A stretch of 64,000 nt of DNA from Prosopocoilus inquinatus (taxonomy: Eukaryota > Arthropoda > Insecta > Coleoptera > Lucanidae): the NCBI GenBank assembly GCA_036172665.1, contig CM069872.1, positions 41,712,101 to 41,776,100 of the forward strand, given 5' to 3'. Below, one piece after another: positions 1 through 12,765 of this stretch; within the stretch, counting starts at the first letter, position 1; each line of letters opens with the position of its first letter. The position numbers and the translations under genes were made by a program. The notes beneath the pieces are model-generated. The model was given only the letters and a program-made list of their open reading frames with translations, was not told where the DNA came from and searched no databases.

Positions 1-67
1 ATTTCTAGCCCTAGACAACACTAAACACTTTTTACATCACTTAAAAACCTTATTTGCACACTGGTTT

Positions 68-2381
68 TTAGCTAGCTGAGGCTTGCAGTAATACTTCTCT
101 AAACTTTTCAATGGGAACTATAGTGTCCTCGTCGGGATTAATAATTTCAGGAATGACGGCGTGCGAGTGACCAGACGGCCATTTAACGATCTGCCCGTTT
201 CGTGTCCAACATGTCGCCTGGCACTTAAACTGGTTTCTACTGAACTTGCAATACCAGAAGCACTTGCTTTTGTATGTGCTCTTCTTAAAAAACGTGTGAC
301 CATCCACGATTAAACGGGGGTTCCCCCGCTTGCCCAACACACACTGCAGGGTCCCTGCAGATAAAATAATACATTAACATTTAAATACCAAAATACACAC
401 AGCTACAGTATTATATGGCATTCATCTATGTATACATCTAGCTATACGAGTGTGCAAAGGTTCAGTTTCGATTTAGAAAATTAAAAAAAAAAAAAAAAAC
501 AAACTCACTTTAGCAACTAAACTATAGTGCACAGAAAGAAAGATCTAACTACAGAGAGTCTAATTAGAGACATACTTTATGCCATATAATAATATGAAAA
601 TTAGACTGAGGTATTTAAAAGTTTTCTATTGTATTATTTTATTGAGGCACCCAATATGGAGAAGAAAATAAAACTTGTAACTTCACACAACAACATCACA
701 ACACTGATATTTTTTTGTTCTTTATCAAATTTAGGGGTGAGCGATATCAAATTTTAGATCGGTTAACGAGAACTTAAAAATGTCCATTTTTTATCGATAT
801 ATCATCGATGTTATTGATCGATGTTATCAGTAATTACAGATATAACCCGCAATCGCATCGCATCAACAGGTCCATGAAAAAATAGAAACAAGCCATTTAT
901 TTCTTTTAATACGTCCCTGGTTATGTTATTTATTATAGCTATTTATTATAGGAGTGTCTTACTTGCTGTTAAGGCACCACTGTAATACATAGTTTTATCC
1001 AACATCTGTTTATTATGAAATCATAATAATGTCGATTTTGATTAATAGTTAATTATGGGTTTATAATTCCACTAGTGTTTCATAGACCTCATAATATATT
1101 CAAAAGCGGCATTATTATGAACAGTTGTTGGATAAAAACATAAATCCAGGAACAGTTCGTATGATTAGTTGTGAAAAATTTAAGTTTCTTTCATGTTATT
1201 TATTAATTGATACTGATCGGGTATTTTATCAATCACTGATAAAAAAATATTGTTATTTGATGTTATCCTCAATTTTTACTCGTCCTAATTAATTCCACTT
1301 TGAAAGAAAAATTCATGCAACAAACAGAAAATGAAGCTCAACCTTGTGAGGTAACCCAATTTAAAAATGTAAATCTGCAATATATAATACTTGTCCAAAA
1401 AAATTGTAATTAATATAGAAGACTATTACAAAACATAAGAAACCAAGAAGACCCGCTATCACCTTTAATTATTATTAAATAGTTTACTGCACATTCAACT
1501 TTATGGTACCAAGATAATGCTACAAGATGTTTTACCTGGGCTTGAAGTGTCCGCAGACATTTTCGACATGTTCGGATGCATCAGAATATTTGATTTTGAA
1601 TCGGAAGATTCTCCTAGTGTTGTGCTAAGTAACGCCGACATATCCATGTGCTCATCGTAAGACTGATCTCTGTAGTCATCCGATGGATCTAAGGGCTCCT
1701 GTTTGGGGTTAACATTAGCATTATGCACGTAGTCTGGTGTAGCAATGTTTGATTCTTCTAACCGGGGTTGTTTCGCAGGAACTTGTGGGGTAGATCTAGC
1801 GACAGGTGGTGATTTTATTGCTCTAGGCGATTCGATAGGTTTTAAATGTTGTATGGGCTTAATTATTTTTTTAATGGGTCGCCTTTTCAAAAATTGCTTA
1901 CTGTCTGTTGAACTTCCGAATGTTTGCGGACTACTTCTATGATTGTCTAAACCGTTTGAATCCTACAACAAGTCCAATAGTTAAAACGATGACTTCATCG
2001 CAAAACCCAACTTACTGCATTACTGGAGCTATTGTCAGTCAGGCCCTTCACCTTAAGCATTTCAGCAACGCGCATAAACTGAGGAATTTCTTCTTGACTA
2101 ACACTAACTTCTCCCTGATACATGAATTGCAGTAAACTATGCAATGCATTGTAGTGAACATCCTGTAAGATAACTATCGGATGCTTGCACGGATTAACTC
2201 GGAACAATTCTTTAAAATACGGACTACAAACTGACAGGACCGTCTTATGTGCTTTTATGTATCTACCTTCCACAGCGAGGGTAACATCAACCAAGTCTTC
2301 ATCTTGGAGTAAAGCATGGAAACCTGAACTCAAGTTATTGTGGAAATTATTCCAGCACAGGGAGAATTGTTCACCTTCCAT
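68..2381 (-). CDS. BTB (TTK-type) / FLYWCH zinc finger protein, three exons
   Basis: Three minus-strand exons fit by phase and splice signal: 2381-2016 (ATG, donor GTAAGT, phase 0), 1962-1536 (acceptor TTGTTGTAG, donor GGTAAAA, phase 1) and 354-68 (acceptor TATCTGCAG, stop TAA). They give about 359 aa. Residues 5-113 are a TTK-type BTB dimerisation domain (begins FSLCWNNFHNNL, with IKAHKTVLSVCSPYF). Residues 123-264 are a polar, low-complexity linker. Residues about 275-330 are a FLYWCH finger (GNPRLIVDGHTFF, likely ligands C300, C309, H327, H329). This is the layout of mod(mdg4)-type chromatin proteins, in which common 5' exons are spliced to many alternative FLYWCH exons; other alternatives may lie beyond the left edge. 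Orthology to mod(mdg4) rather than another BTB-FLYWCH gene is inference. The exon chain itself is well supported. Confidence 0.85.
355..1535 (-). other. Last intron of the BTB/FLYWCH gene
   Basis: AT-rich intron of about 1.2 kb with no second FLYWCH exon visible. It holds an A-run near 483-499 and an imperfect foldback at about 985-1145: TTTTATCCAACA near its left end reappears inverted near its right end, as do the adjacent TTATTATGAA-like segments. The foldback may be a decayed miniature transposon. Confidence 0.5.
985..1145. repeat. Imperfect foldback repeat
   Basis: Arms of roughly 30-40 bp read TTTTATCCAACA followed by CTGTTTATTATGAA on the left, and the inverted equivalent on the right, around an AT-rich centre. 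No clear target-site duplication was found, so the class is not assigned. Confidence 0.45.
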
Positions 2382-2989
2382 TTTTGCACATGGGCCTTTG
2401 AAAAAAAAAAATTTGCAGGTCTAATGTATCATAAACACAAAAATTACCAAACATGCACACAGGAATGCAGTTCTTTGTACCTACTTTTCTTGGTGTTCGT
2501 TGTTAAGAAGTTCCGTAAATTGAATGTTTGTTTTCTTTCAAAGCGCAATGTAAATACTAATAAAGCAGCTTTCCTAAGGCGCTAAAATGGAGGACAAATG
2601 CAGTTTAGTTACTTCTGTTTTTAACGTCATGGAAAAGATGGCAACCTTCTTACTAGACTTCTTGCGGATTAATTTTCAAGCCACAGTCTAATGCACACAT
2701 CAAATTTAAAGACATAATTAATTATCGAAATAAAATGCCTTTTTTTCTTTGCTGAGGAATGCGATTATGTGCTATAATTAGTTTGAAAAATCTTTTAACG
2801 GCATTTTTATGCAAATAACTAAAACCGGCCTGTTTTAATTTAAATACATACTTCAGCGATATTAAATCACAAGTGAACTTATATATACACGAAAATGTAA
2901 GATTTTCTTTATATTTTCTTCGTATATTACAAAAAAAAATATGAAAAACAACATTTCAAAATTTACATTTATAGTATTGATCACCCTGC
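2382..2989. other. Gap between BTB gene start and the next minus-strand 3' end
   Basis: AT-rich sequence between the BTB start codon and the stop of the next minus-strand exon. It should contain the promoter and 5' UTR of the BTB gene. A long T tract followed by CAAAG just upstream of the ATG (minus strand) could be a 5'-UTR splice acceptor. No other coding signal was seen. Confidence 0.4.
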
Positions 2990-5444
2990 TTAGAAATTGA
3001 CAGTTATAGGGTTATCTTCGGAGTTATCTTCCTTGTTATTCTCATCGAGGTTAAGTGTATGGAGGACGCCATACCATATATAGGCCGATATCCATGCGAC
3101 CTGTAAAATCGTAACGGTTTTCCTTGACTAATAGATCGTACTTCTTACTCAAAGATGGCTGAACTCTCGTATACTAAAAATTAAATTTGTACGGTTCATT
3201 TCAGGAAAGAATACATGCCATGATACATGCACTTCATATATGGAACTCGTCCATTTCAGGCGGTTGCACTACGTTAATTAATACTACCCGAATTTTTGTG
3301 TATCGGAAATCCATCATTTTAAATACGAAATTAATAATAGTAATTGAGTAACGTAGTGTAACTACCTCAAATAGACGAGTTCCGTATATGACGTACATGT
3401 ATTCTTTCCTGAATGAACAGTATAGTCAAAGTCAGGAATCAAAAGTAATACGTCATTAATGATGAAAACTCGTACCATCTTAAAATACTTGAGAAATCTG
3501 TAAAATGTCGTCAGAAAATGAGAATTAAGTTGGCAATATATCACCTTGTTGTCAAGTGTAAACATAAACATTCGTACATAACCTCAATTTCGTGTTTTGT
3601 GTGTCTGACAGTTGCATATCAATGTAATTATCTTGACTGTAAAGTGGGTCGTGCTCTAAGTTCAATTACTTTCTAATTTCATTGTAGCAAACTGAGAAGT
3701 AATTATTAAGAAACTAAATAAAAGAATCTTTTATCTTTTTTACTGCATAACGTTTTATTTAAATTTCTGTTTAGCGCCACTACCATTGCCATTTCAATAC
3801 ACATCCAGGCCTTTAGGCAGCAATCGTTAGCGACACTCGTAATCTTCTCCAACGAACAAAAAAATGCTTTATTGAAATAGTAATTCTTCGTTGTGTAGAT
3901 AGTAATTTAGCCAAAGTAAATTAATTGTAGTAATAACTTCTCGTATTCTTAACGAGAGCATCCCGTCCCCTTATGCTTGGATTCAATCAGTTGAACCAAC
4001 GAAATTTACGTTGTTTTATTGCTTTGCGCTTTAAAACACTTTAACAACAAGTTTAATAGTGTTTTCTAGTATAATACGAACAATATGAGACTGTAGAAGT
4101 ATTAAATTAAAATACCTGTCAAATCTGGTAGCGGTTTTTTGTATTCTGCTAATTACTAGTCTTTATGGGCACGATCTGTGATAAAAACTATTAAATACGC
4201 TTACCCCATCTTTTACGGAGCAATTTTATTTACTTTTTCTTTACAAACATCGATAAAAATAATAAAATATCACATTTCGAAAAACGTCAAAACCCCTTTA
4301 CCGTCATATGTTAATTTCTGCCTGACGACGGCCTGATGTAATGTCAAGATAGCAATGCCACTGCTTGTGGCAACATTTACCTACTTTGACGTCATTACTA
4401 GCTGTGACGCATTACGCTTGCTTCGTGACGGGGCCTATATTATTGTTATTTGAACTGTATTTTAAATGAAAATGGTACCATATCGCTCCATAAATATTAA
4501 AATATCAAAGACAACTTATCAATTGCGATTGGGTAAAAACAATTAAAACAATCTTACGGTATAATACATGATGAATGCGCAACATAATTAATTAACGAGC
4601 TTCTTTTTTAATGTGTTTCTGCGAAATGGCTGATATCTCAAGAAGGTGGTGGTTTAGAGAGGAATAGATTGCGTAAGTGAATTTTCTCGAAATTTTAGGA
4701 ACAAAAATATTTTTTTGGCCGACACACTACAAGGTTATTAATACATAGTTTAAACAGCAACGTCCTACGATCGAAAAACACAAATCGCAACTTTTTTTCT
4801 CAACTTTCAGATGTCGCTATAAAAATTTAATTTATTTAGGAAAGCGCGGGATATTTGAATTGGTAAGTTTAAGAAAACGCGGAATATTCGAATTCGTTGT
4901 AAAATAGTTAATAGTTAATAAATTATTATTATTCATTTTACCATAATTATCCAAAACGCAAGTACAATGTTAAATAATGTAAATATATTTTCATAAAACA
5001 ATAGCTAAATAAGCGCAATATGCAAAGAGGAAATCGTCCTTCCTAAAAAGACGTATTAAAAAAATAATTACATGAGGCACTTACATAGCTTACATCACCG
5101 GCTGACATATACGACTGACACTGATATTTGCAATTATTCCAGAAAAGTATTCAAAATTGCATTTTTGGAAAGAATAATCGATGATTTGCTTAAATCGCTA
5201 TTTCTGGTAGTCATAATTGTTAAAATTTAGGTATGTCGCAAACTCGATAAGCTTTTCACAATACTTCAACGTCTCTGTTTCGCCAAAAGCTGCATAAAAA
5301 CTGTAAAAATTTTCATATTTTCTAAAATTATTTGAATTAGGAAAATTACACACTTACAACTTGCTTCTTGCTTAATTGGAAATCCACGTATTTGACCTTT
5401 TTTTGATAGGCAATGTGAAACGCAGCAGCAAAACCAAACGATAA
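2990..5444 (-). CDS. Unrecognised membrane protein, two C-terminal exons (partial)
   Basis: Two minus-strand exons join in phase 0. Exon 5444-5358 has an acceptor AAATGTTAG and a donor GTT|GTAAGT and encodes LSFGFAAAFHIAYQKK followed by VKYVDFQLSKKQV. The terminal exon 3100-2990 has acceptor GATTTTACAG and encodes VAWISAYIWYGVLHTLNL and an acidic tail ending in PITVNF and TAA. Both hold a hydrophobic stretch, so a two-helix membrane C-terminus is likely. Upstream exons were not located nearby. A further pair of exons at 31.1-26.1 kb on the same strand may belong to the same gene, but at least one linking exon is missing. I do not recognise the family. The join is supported by splice signals, matching phase and open frames only. 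Confidence 0.4.
3188..3424. mobile_element. Foldback MITE-like element
   Basis: Two arms of about 90 bp are inverted copies of each other: GAAAGAATACATG and GGAACTCGTC on the left recur as inverted copies on the right, around a short AT-rich centre. The left arm carries a small extra segment (CCATGATACATGCACT). Arms this long with a small loop are typical of foldback miniature DNA transposons. Class not determined. Confidence 0.6.
3425..5357. other. AT-rich intronic or intergenic DNA
   Basis: No supported gene. If the two flanking exons belong together, this is the intron between them. At about 4840-4900 there is a diverged direct repeat of about 42 bp (AAAGCGCGGGATATTTGAAT, then AAAACGCGGAATATTCGAAT). 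Confidence 0.35.
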
Positions 5445-6744
5445 CTAACATTTGGAACGAACTCCAATAACCATAATAACAGTGAGAAACCGAAATCTTG
5501 AAGAAATTCCGCAAATAAATCTTTTTAGTAAAAACATATTCACCGATTTTGACCATAGATAAGATATATTAGATGTCAAAGCCAACGTTGTATATGTGGA
5601 GCAACAAAATGCGCGCCTTACGCGGCTTGGGGGGGAATTAAAATAAAAAAAAGGCGCGTTTACAACAGTTTACCGCAAATGATACATTCTGCATTACCTG
5701 TACTGTTTATAAAACACAGATACTTAAGTTCATAATTTTGGTTCATGTTTGTATTTCACGAGAGCCGCACGTTTTATAACTTCTATTATTTTAAAATATT
5801 TTAAAATTGAAACAATTCCGGCATCAGTACGATGAAGGGGTGTCGAAAGAGTTTTGAACCAAACCTCGATTTGACGTCCTTAGAGTCGATCAAGATGGGT
5901 ATAAAGTACGTTGCGTACGATCAACGCCCACTGTATACAGGTCTGATTCATTAAGTGGGAGAATATTCCGACTCGAAACCTTGAACAAAACAAAAATGTA
6001 AATGTATTGTGCACTGCGGAGTCCGAGCTGACCCCACATACACAGTCATTTTACTGCGAAATCGTATATTCATGTAAACATTTAAAGCTTGATTCAAACA
6101 TGTTACAATAATTAAAGACGGGTCCGATGTTGGCCTTTGTAACTGTAAATCACGTAGGAACATCGGGGCCAGTGAGAAAAGAAGTTTCATGGGTCGTGTT
6201 TATTAGAAATTCGCTGCGTTTTCTTATTCCCGATGATCTACTTATCGAGTTAAGACAATAAAGACCCCTCACAAATTTTCAAACTTAATGCTGCTGCAAT
6301 AAAGAATTACTCCTACAAATTTATAACTCGCCTTGAAACAGTGTGTTATTCTGAACGCTATTTATGTTGAAATGAACTTTCTAATAATGCTTAAAAACAA
6401 ATGTCTGACATAATTAAATAGCGAGATATAATAAGAAACCAAGAAACTAACTCGGTAGAAAATTGTTGACTCTGATAATGCAGTAGAGCGTAGCAATTCA
6501 TCATCTAGAAATATCCTAGCATACTAATTAATGAGCGGAGCGCACGGGTCCTCACACTTCGATGTCTAGATGCTTACTAGCGAATACCCTGAGATCTGAC
6601 AAGCACACCCAAAAATGTGCGACCTCCGTGTGTGATCGAGTAGGCCTGTATGAAGTACTGTGTTGTTACGATAGCTAAAAAACGTAACTTGCACATTTTA
6701 AAGAAAACACAAAAAAATGAGTTTAAATTAAAAAAAATAATAAT
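5445..6744. other. Gene-poor stretch
   Basis: No supported coding or repeat feature. A 79-residue minus-strand open frame at 5951-6190 has no domain or splice support and is not annotated. Confidence 0.35.
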
Positions 6745-7380
6745 ATAAAAACCCCTACCACGTGACCGGTTGAGATCGTAGCTGAAATTATGATACCATT
6801 TAGTAAAGATCAGAAAAAGTTTTAAAATACACATGTAACTTCAACTGTGACCTTGGATGGGGTATGGTCTTTCAAGATCAAGAGTTACTTACCTGTTTAT
6901 CTATTCACAAAATCTTACTTACACTTTCAAAATACCTCACAAGATTTACACTGTCACATCAAGTTAATAAAATACAATATAAAAAACTAAGGAGAATTTC
7001 TAATGTATTCACTGCACTGCAACACAATCAGGAACATTACGTGGGACTGAAATTATGCAGGGATAAATTAAACGGTTAAAGAAAAAAATTGTTCATAATA
7101 CTTATCCTACCTTTTATCGAATCGTGCCGTTCTACTTGCCGTTAGCCTGGATTCAATTCCAACCGCCAGTCTCAATACTACACACCACCACTAAAACAAG
7201 AATTTAAAATTAATTCCTACATTTAAATATAAAGGAAATGAAAAATTACCTATAAAAGTCAGAACAACACAAAAACACACACTGAAAATTTGAAACGCCT
7301 TTTTTATAAGCACCCGTGAAGTCTAATAATAATTTGAAGGTGCTGGGAAGTTAAACATACGCGGCAGTTCCCTGAAATCA
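6745..7380 (-). repeat. Dispersed segment family A, copy 1
   Basis: This segment is diverged from copies at 8035-8575 and 25680-26075. Shared landmarks on the plus strand, left to right, are CCTACCACGTGACCGG, GGATGGGGTATGGTCTTTC, TGCAACACAATCAGGAAC, CGTGCCGTTCTACTTGC and CCTATAAAAGTCAG. Read on the minus strand, several landmarks lie between AG acceptor-like and GT donor-like signals, so this may be a duplicated multi-exon stretch. Its right end (about 7305-7380) resembles the coding exon at 26113-26216 but has lost the donor. Confidence 0.6.
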
Positions 7381-8034
7381 CTAAAAAAGATTTATTATTG
7401 CATTTTCGATAAAATTTCTTTAAAAATCTGAACTAAAGCACGGCTACAATAATTAAAAAAAAAAATTTTAACTGGAAAACTTAATTAACTAGAAGAAAGC
7501 AACAAATACTTTTACGCCATATTTATTCAACAACAAATAAAACATGAATTAGCATAACTTCTAAACAAAAAATGCAATATCAGTTCTTAATGCAAGAAAA
7601 AGAAGTCGGACCACTTGTTCCGCGCTCAGTACGAAAATTTAATACTCGGACTGTACTAGCTCCGCCCGCAGTATTTGGAAGGGAGTTATCTCATGTGGCT
7701 GCATCGAGCACAATACTGTCGACATGTAGGCGTTTTTATTGTTTGCAATTAAATATTTAAAGTATGTGGTGATCTGCAGCGACTATTACATTCTATTATC
7801 TCTCTAGGATGTGCGAACGTTTTGACGATTAAATACATTTAAATCGTTTAGTCGTCGAAGAAAAAACCTGAGGTAACTTGCGCATCTTCCCTCTTCGTTC
7901 AATGACAATTACAAGCATCGCAGCCGCGCAAAAGTGGAAGGAGTGAACAGTACATTCGGCATGAAAAGCGTCGGTACTAAGTGGGTCCAATTCTTAAGCT
8001 TGTACATAAGATTTGATACAAATAAATAAAATTT
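7381..8034. other. Spacer between family A copies 1 and 2
   Basis: AT-rich sequence without a supported gene. Frames here are short and show no recognisable domain. Confidence 0.35.
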
Positions 8035-8575
8035 AAGTAAGAACCCCTACCATATGACCGGCTGAGACCGTAGCTGATGTTATGGTAACACTTAGAAAAG
8101 TGAGTTTTAAAATCTAACAAAATAAAAATTAAATATAATTTAAATCATAGTTTCAACTACGATCCTGGATGGGGAATGGTCTTTCAAGGTATAAAGTTAC
8201 TTATCTACCTACTCTTTCACAAAAAAAAAACACTGCACAAAGTTCACACTGTAACTTCACTTCAGAAAGTATTATTAACAAAGAATAAAAATAAAAGCAA
8301 ATATTTAAAAGACACTAACCGCAATGCAACCCAATCAGGAACTCGACGTGGAACTAAAATTAAACAAAAATGAACGAAATTGGCAAGAAAGACTTTGGTA
8401 TTCATAATACCTACCCTACCTTTTATCGAAGCGTGCCGCTCTACTTGCTGTCAACCTGGAAACGTCCGCGAAAATGCCGAACTAGTCACTGAAAAAGAAA
8501 ATTAAAATAATACTACATACCGGATAAAACGAAACACTGAAATACATTCTGAAACAAGAATTATTACAACAGAAT
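8035..8575 (-). repeat. Dispersed segment family A, copy 2
   Basis: Shares with copy 1 the landmarks CCTACCATATGACCGG, GGATGGGGAATGGTCTTTC, CCAATCAGGAACTCGACG and CGTGCCGCTCTACTTGC. It is closer to copy 3 in the CCAATCAGGAACTCGACGTG block. Its right end runs straight into degenerate sequence that grades into the satellite array. The minus-strand splice-like signals around each landmark are kept. Confidence 0.65.
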
Positions 8576-8619
8576 TTTAATACAGAATATTGCACACTAT
8601 ATTTTAACACCTTACGAAA

Positions 8620-11600
8620 CTTCACTCTCTATCTTCACACTTCACGATATTTCAAGCGGTATCTTGACACTTCACGATATTTCACAAAGTATTTTGACAC
8701 GTCAAGAAATTTCTCACTGTATTGCGACGTCTAATATCACTGAAACTACAATACTGTAGTGCATTGTATTTCGCACAAAATATATCACTGCACAGCAGTA
8801 TACTATATTTCGCGACACTATACCGAACTTCTTCTCATGTTTATTTTTGTTTTGCGTCATCTTCTAATTTTATTGTAAATCTGTATCTCGACAATTCACC
8901 TCACCTAAATTACACAACACTACACACTCCACATAAAACATATATCACTTACACAACACTACACACTCCACATAAAACATATATCACTGCACAGCACTTC
9001 ACTATATTTCATGACACTACACAAACAGATCACGATCCTCTTCTTGGCCTTTCCCACATTTCTCCGCGTTTTCCTTTGTTTTGCGTCCTCTTCTAATTTT
9101 ATTGTCACCTTCCGATAAAATTCCTATTCCTGGCCTTTCCTCTTTGTTTTGAGTCCTCTTCTAAGTCTACTGTCATCTTCTGATAAAATTCAGCAACTTT
9201 CTCATCTCGACGTGATCATTGTTGACTGCAGACGACGATCCTCGATCTTCAGAGCACTTCACGATACTTCACACTGTATTTTAACACTTCACCTCACTTA
9301 AACTACACAACACTGTATTGCATTACACTTCACATAAAACATATATCACTGCACAGCACTTCACTATATTTCATGACACTACACAAACAGATCACGATCC
9401 TCTTCTTGGCCTTTCCCACATTTCTCCGCGTTTTCCTTTGTTTTGAGTCCTCTTCTAATTTTATTGTCACCTTCCGATAAAATTCCTATTCCTGGCCTTT
9501 GCTTTTTCTTTTGAGTCCTCTTCTAAGTCTATTGTCATCTGATAAAATTCAGCAACTTTCTCGTCTCGACGTGATCATTGTTGACTGCAGACGACGATCC
9601 TAGATCTTCAGAGCACTTCATTATACTTCACACTGTATTTTAACACTTCACCTCACTTAAACTACACAACACTGTATTGCATTACACTTCACATAAAACA
9701 TATATCACTGCACAGCACTTCACTATATTTCATGACACTACACAAACAGATCACGATCCTCTTCTTGACCTTTCCCACATTTCTATGCGTTTTCCTTTGT
9801 TTTGCGTCCTCTTCTAATTTTATTGTCACCTTCCGATAAAATTCCTATTCCTGGCCTTTGCTTTTTCTTTTGAGTCCTCTTCTAAGACTATTGTCATCTT
9901 CTGATAAAATTCAGCAACATTCTCGCCTCGACGTGATCATTGTTGACTGCAGACGACGATCCTAGATCTTCAGAGCACTTCATTATACTTCACACTGTAT
10001 TTTAACACTTCACCTCACTTAAACTACACAACACTGTATTGCATTACACTTCACATAAAACATATTTCACTGCACAGCACTTCACTATACTTCATGACAC
10101 TACACAAACAGATCACGATCCTCTTCTTGGCCTTTCCCACATTTCTCCGCGTTTTCCTTTGTTTTGCGTCCTCTTCTAATTTTATTGTCACCTTCCGATA
10201 AAATTCCTATTCCTGGCCTTTGCTTTTTCTTTTGAGTCCTCTTCTAAGTCTATTGTCATCTTTTGATAAAATTCAGCAACTTTCTCGCCTCGACGTGATC
10301 ACTGTTGACTGCAGACGACGATCCTCGATCTTCAGAGCACTTCACGATACTTCACACTGTATTTTAACACTTCACCTCACTTAAACTACACAACACTGTA
10401 TTGCATTACACTTCACATAAAACATATATCACTGCACATCACTTCACTATATTTCATTACACTACACAAACAGATCAAGATCCTCTTCTTGGCCTTTCCC
10501 ACATTTCTTCGCGTTTTCCTTTGTTTTGCATCCTCTTCTAATTTTATTGTCACCTTCCGATAAAATTCCTATTCCTGGCCTTTGCTTTTTCTTTTGAGTC
10601 CTCTTCTAAGTCTATTGTCATCTTCTGAAAAAATTCAGCAACTTTCTCGCCTCGACGTGATCACTGTTGACTGCAGACGACGATCCTCGATCTTCAGAGC
10701 ACTTCACGATACTTCACACTGTATTTTAACACTTCACCTCACTTAAACTACACAACACTGTATTGCATTACACTTCACATAAAACGTATATCACTGCACA
10801 GCACTTCACTATATTTCATTACACTACACAAACAGATCACGATGCTCTTGTTGGGCTTTCCCACATTTTTCCGCGTTTTCCTTTGTTTTGCGTCCTCTTC
10901 TAATTTTATTGTCACCTTCCGATAAAATTCCTATTCCTGGCCTCTCTAAAATTCCTATTCCTGGCCTTTGCTTTTTCTTTTGAGTCCTCTTCTAAGTCTA
11001 TTGTCATCTTCTGATAAAATTCAGTAACTTTCTCGCCTCGACGTCATCACTGTTGACTGCAGACGACGATCCTCGATTTTCAGAGCACTTCACGATACTT
11101 CACACTGTATTTTAACACTTCACCTCACTTAAACTACACAACACTGTATTGCATTACACTTCACATAAAACGTATATCACTGCACAGCACTTCACTATAT
11201 TTCATTACACTACACAAACAGATCACGATGCTCTTCTTGGCCTTGCCCACATTTCTCCGCGCTTTCCTATGTTTTGCGTCCTCTTCTAATTTTATTGTCA
11301 CCTTCCGATAAAATTCCTATTCCTGGCCTTTCCTTTTTCTTTTGAGTCCTCTTCTAAGTCTATTGTCATCTTCTGATAAAATTCAGCAACTTTCTCGCCT
11401 CGACGTCATCACTGTTGACTGCAGACGACGATCCTCGATCTTCAGAGCACTTCACGATACTTCACACTGTATTTTAACACTTCACCTCACTTAAACTACA
11501 CAACACTGTATTGCATTACACTTCACATAAAACATATATCACTGCACAGCACATCACTATATTTCATTACACTACACAAACAGATCACGATCCTCTTCTT

Positions 11601-12765
11601 GGCCTTTCCCACATTTCTCCGCGTTTTCCTTTGTTTTGCGTCCTTTTCTAATTTTATTGTCACCTTCCGATAAAATTCCTATTCCTGGCCTCTCTAAAAT
11701 TCCTATTCCTGGCCTTTGCTTTTTCTTTTGAGTCCTCTTCTAAGTCTATTGTCATCTTCTGATAAAATTCAGTAACTTTCTCGCCTCGACGTCATCACTG
11801 TTGACTGCAGACGACGATCCTCGATTTTCAGAGCACTTCACGATACTTCACACTGTATTTTAACACTTCACCTCACTTAAACTACACAACACTGTATTGC
11901 ATTACACTTCACATAAAACGTATATCACTGCACAGCACTTCACTATATTTCATTACACTACACAAACAGATCACGATGCTCTTCTTGGCCTTGCCCACAT
12001 TTCTCCGCGCTTTCCTATGTTTTGCGTCCTCTTCTAATTTTATTGTCACCTTCCGATAAAATTCCTATTCCTGGCCTTTCCTTTTTCTTTTGAGTCCTCT
12101 TCTAAGTCTATTGTCATCTTCTGATAAAATTCAGCAACTTTCTCGCCTCGACGTCATCACTGTTGACTGCAGACGACGATCCTCGATCTTCAGAGCACTT
12201 CACGATACTTCACACTGTATTTTAACACTTCACCTCACTTAAACTACACAACACTGTATTGCATTACACTTCACATAAAACATATATCACTGCACAGCAC
12301 ATCACTATATTTCATTACACTACACAAACAGATCACGATCCTCTTCTTGGCCTTTCCCACATTTCTCCGCGTTTTCCTTTGTTTTGCGTCCTCTTCTAAT
12401 TTTATTGTCACCTTCCGATAAAATTCCTATTCCTGGCCTTTCCTTTTTCTTTTGAGTCCTCTTCTAAGTGTATTGTCATCTTCTGATAAAATTCAGCAAC
12501 ATTCTCGCCTCGACGTCATCACTGTTGACTGCAGACGACGATCCTCGATCTTCAGAGTACTTCACGATACTTCACACTGTATTTTAACACTTCACCTCAC
12601 TTAAACTACACAACACTGTATTGCATTACACTTCACATAAAACATATATCACTGCACAGCACTTCACTATATTTCATTACACTACACAAACAGATCACGA
12701 TCCTCTTCTTGGCCTTTCCCACATTTCTCCGCGTTTTCCTTTGTTTTGCGTCATCTAATTTTATT
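8620..12765. repeat. Satellite array, 362-bp monomer with a 748-bp dimer
   Basis: Tandem array. The landmark GATCACGAT (one copy reads GATCAAGAT) starts at 9028, 9390, 9749, 10111, 10473, 10835, 11221, 11583, 11969, 12331 and 12693, giving spacings of 362, 359, 362, 362, 362, 386, 362, 386, 362 and 362. The 386-bp monomers carry a duplicated stretch of about 24 bp (TAAAATTCCTATTCCTGGCC). Units 10835-11582 and 11583-12330 share private variants (GATGCTCTTCTTGGCCTTG, CAGCACATCACTAT), so they are a recently duplicated 748-bp dimer. The left end (8620-9028) is degenerate, with a 40-bp internal duplication at 8911-8990. The right end stops inside a monomer near 12750. A plus-strand frame of 124 codons at the left edge is a by-product of the repeat. 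Confidence 0.95.

Noticed and set aside
5951..6190. 79-codon minus-strand frame beginning with ATG
   Set aside because: No recognisable domain, no splice partner with matching phase, and no repeat or conservation evidence.
6577..6834. 85-codon minus-strand frame
   Set aside because: Within dispersed segment copy 1. The matching segment in copy 2 does not keep the frame beyond about 12 codons.
8722..9096. 124-codon plus-strand open frame
   Set aside because: Lies in the degenerate start of the satellite array. Its protein (repeats of THHTLHTPHKTYIT type) is a reading of the repeat.
9028..12700. CRISPR-like regular spacing
   Set aside because: The repeats are 362 bp with no distinct spacers; this is eukaryotic satellite DNA.
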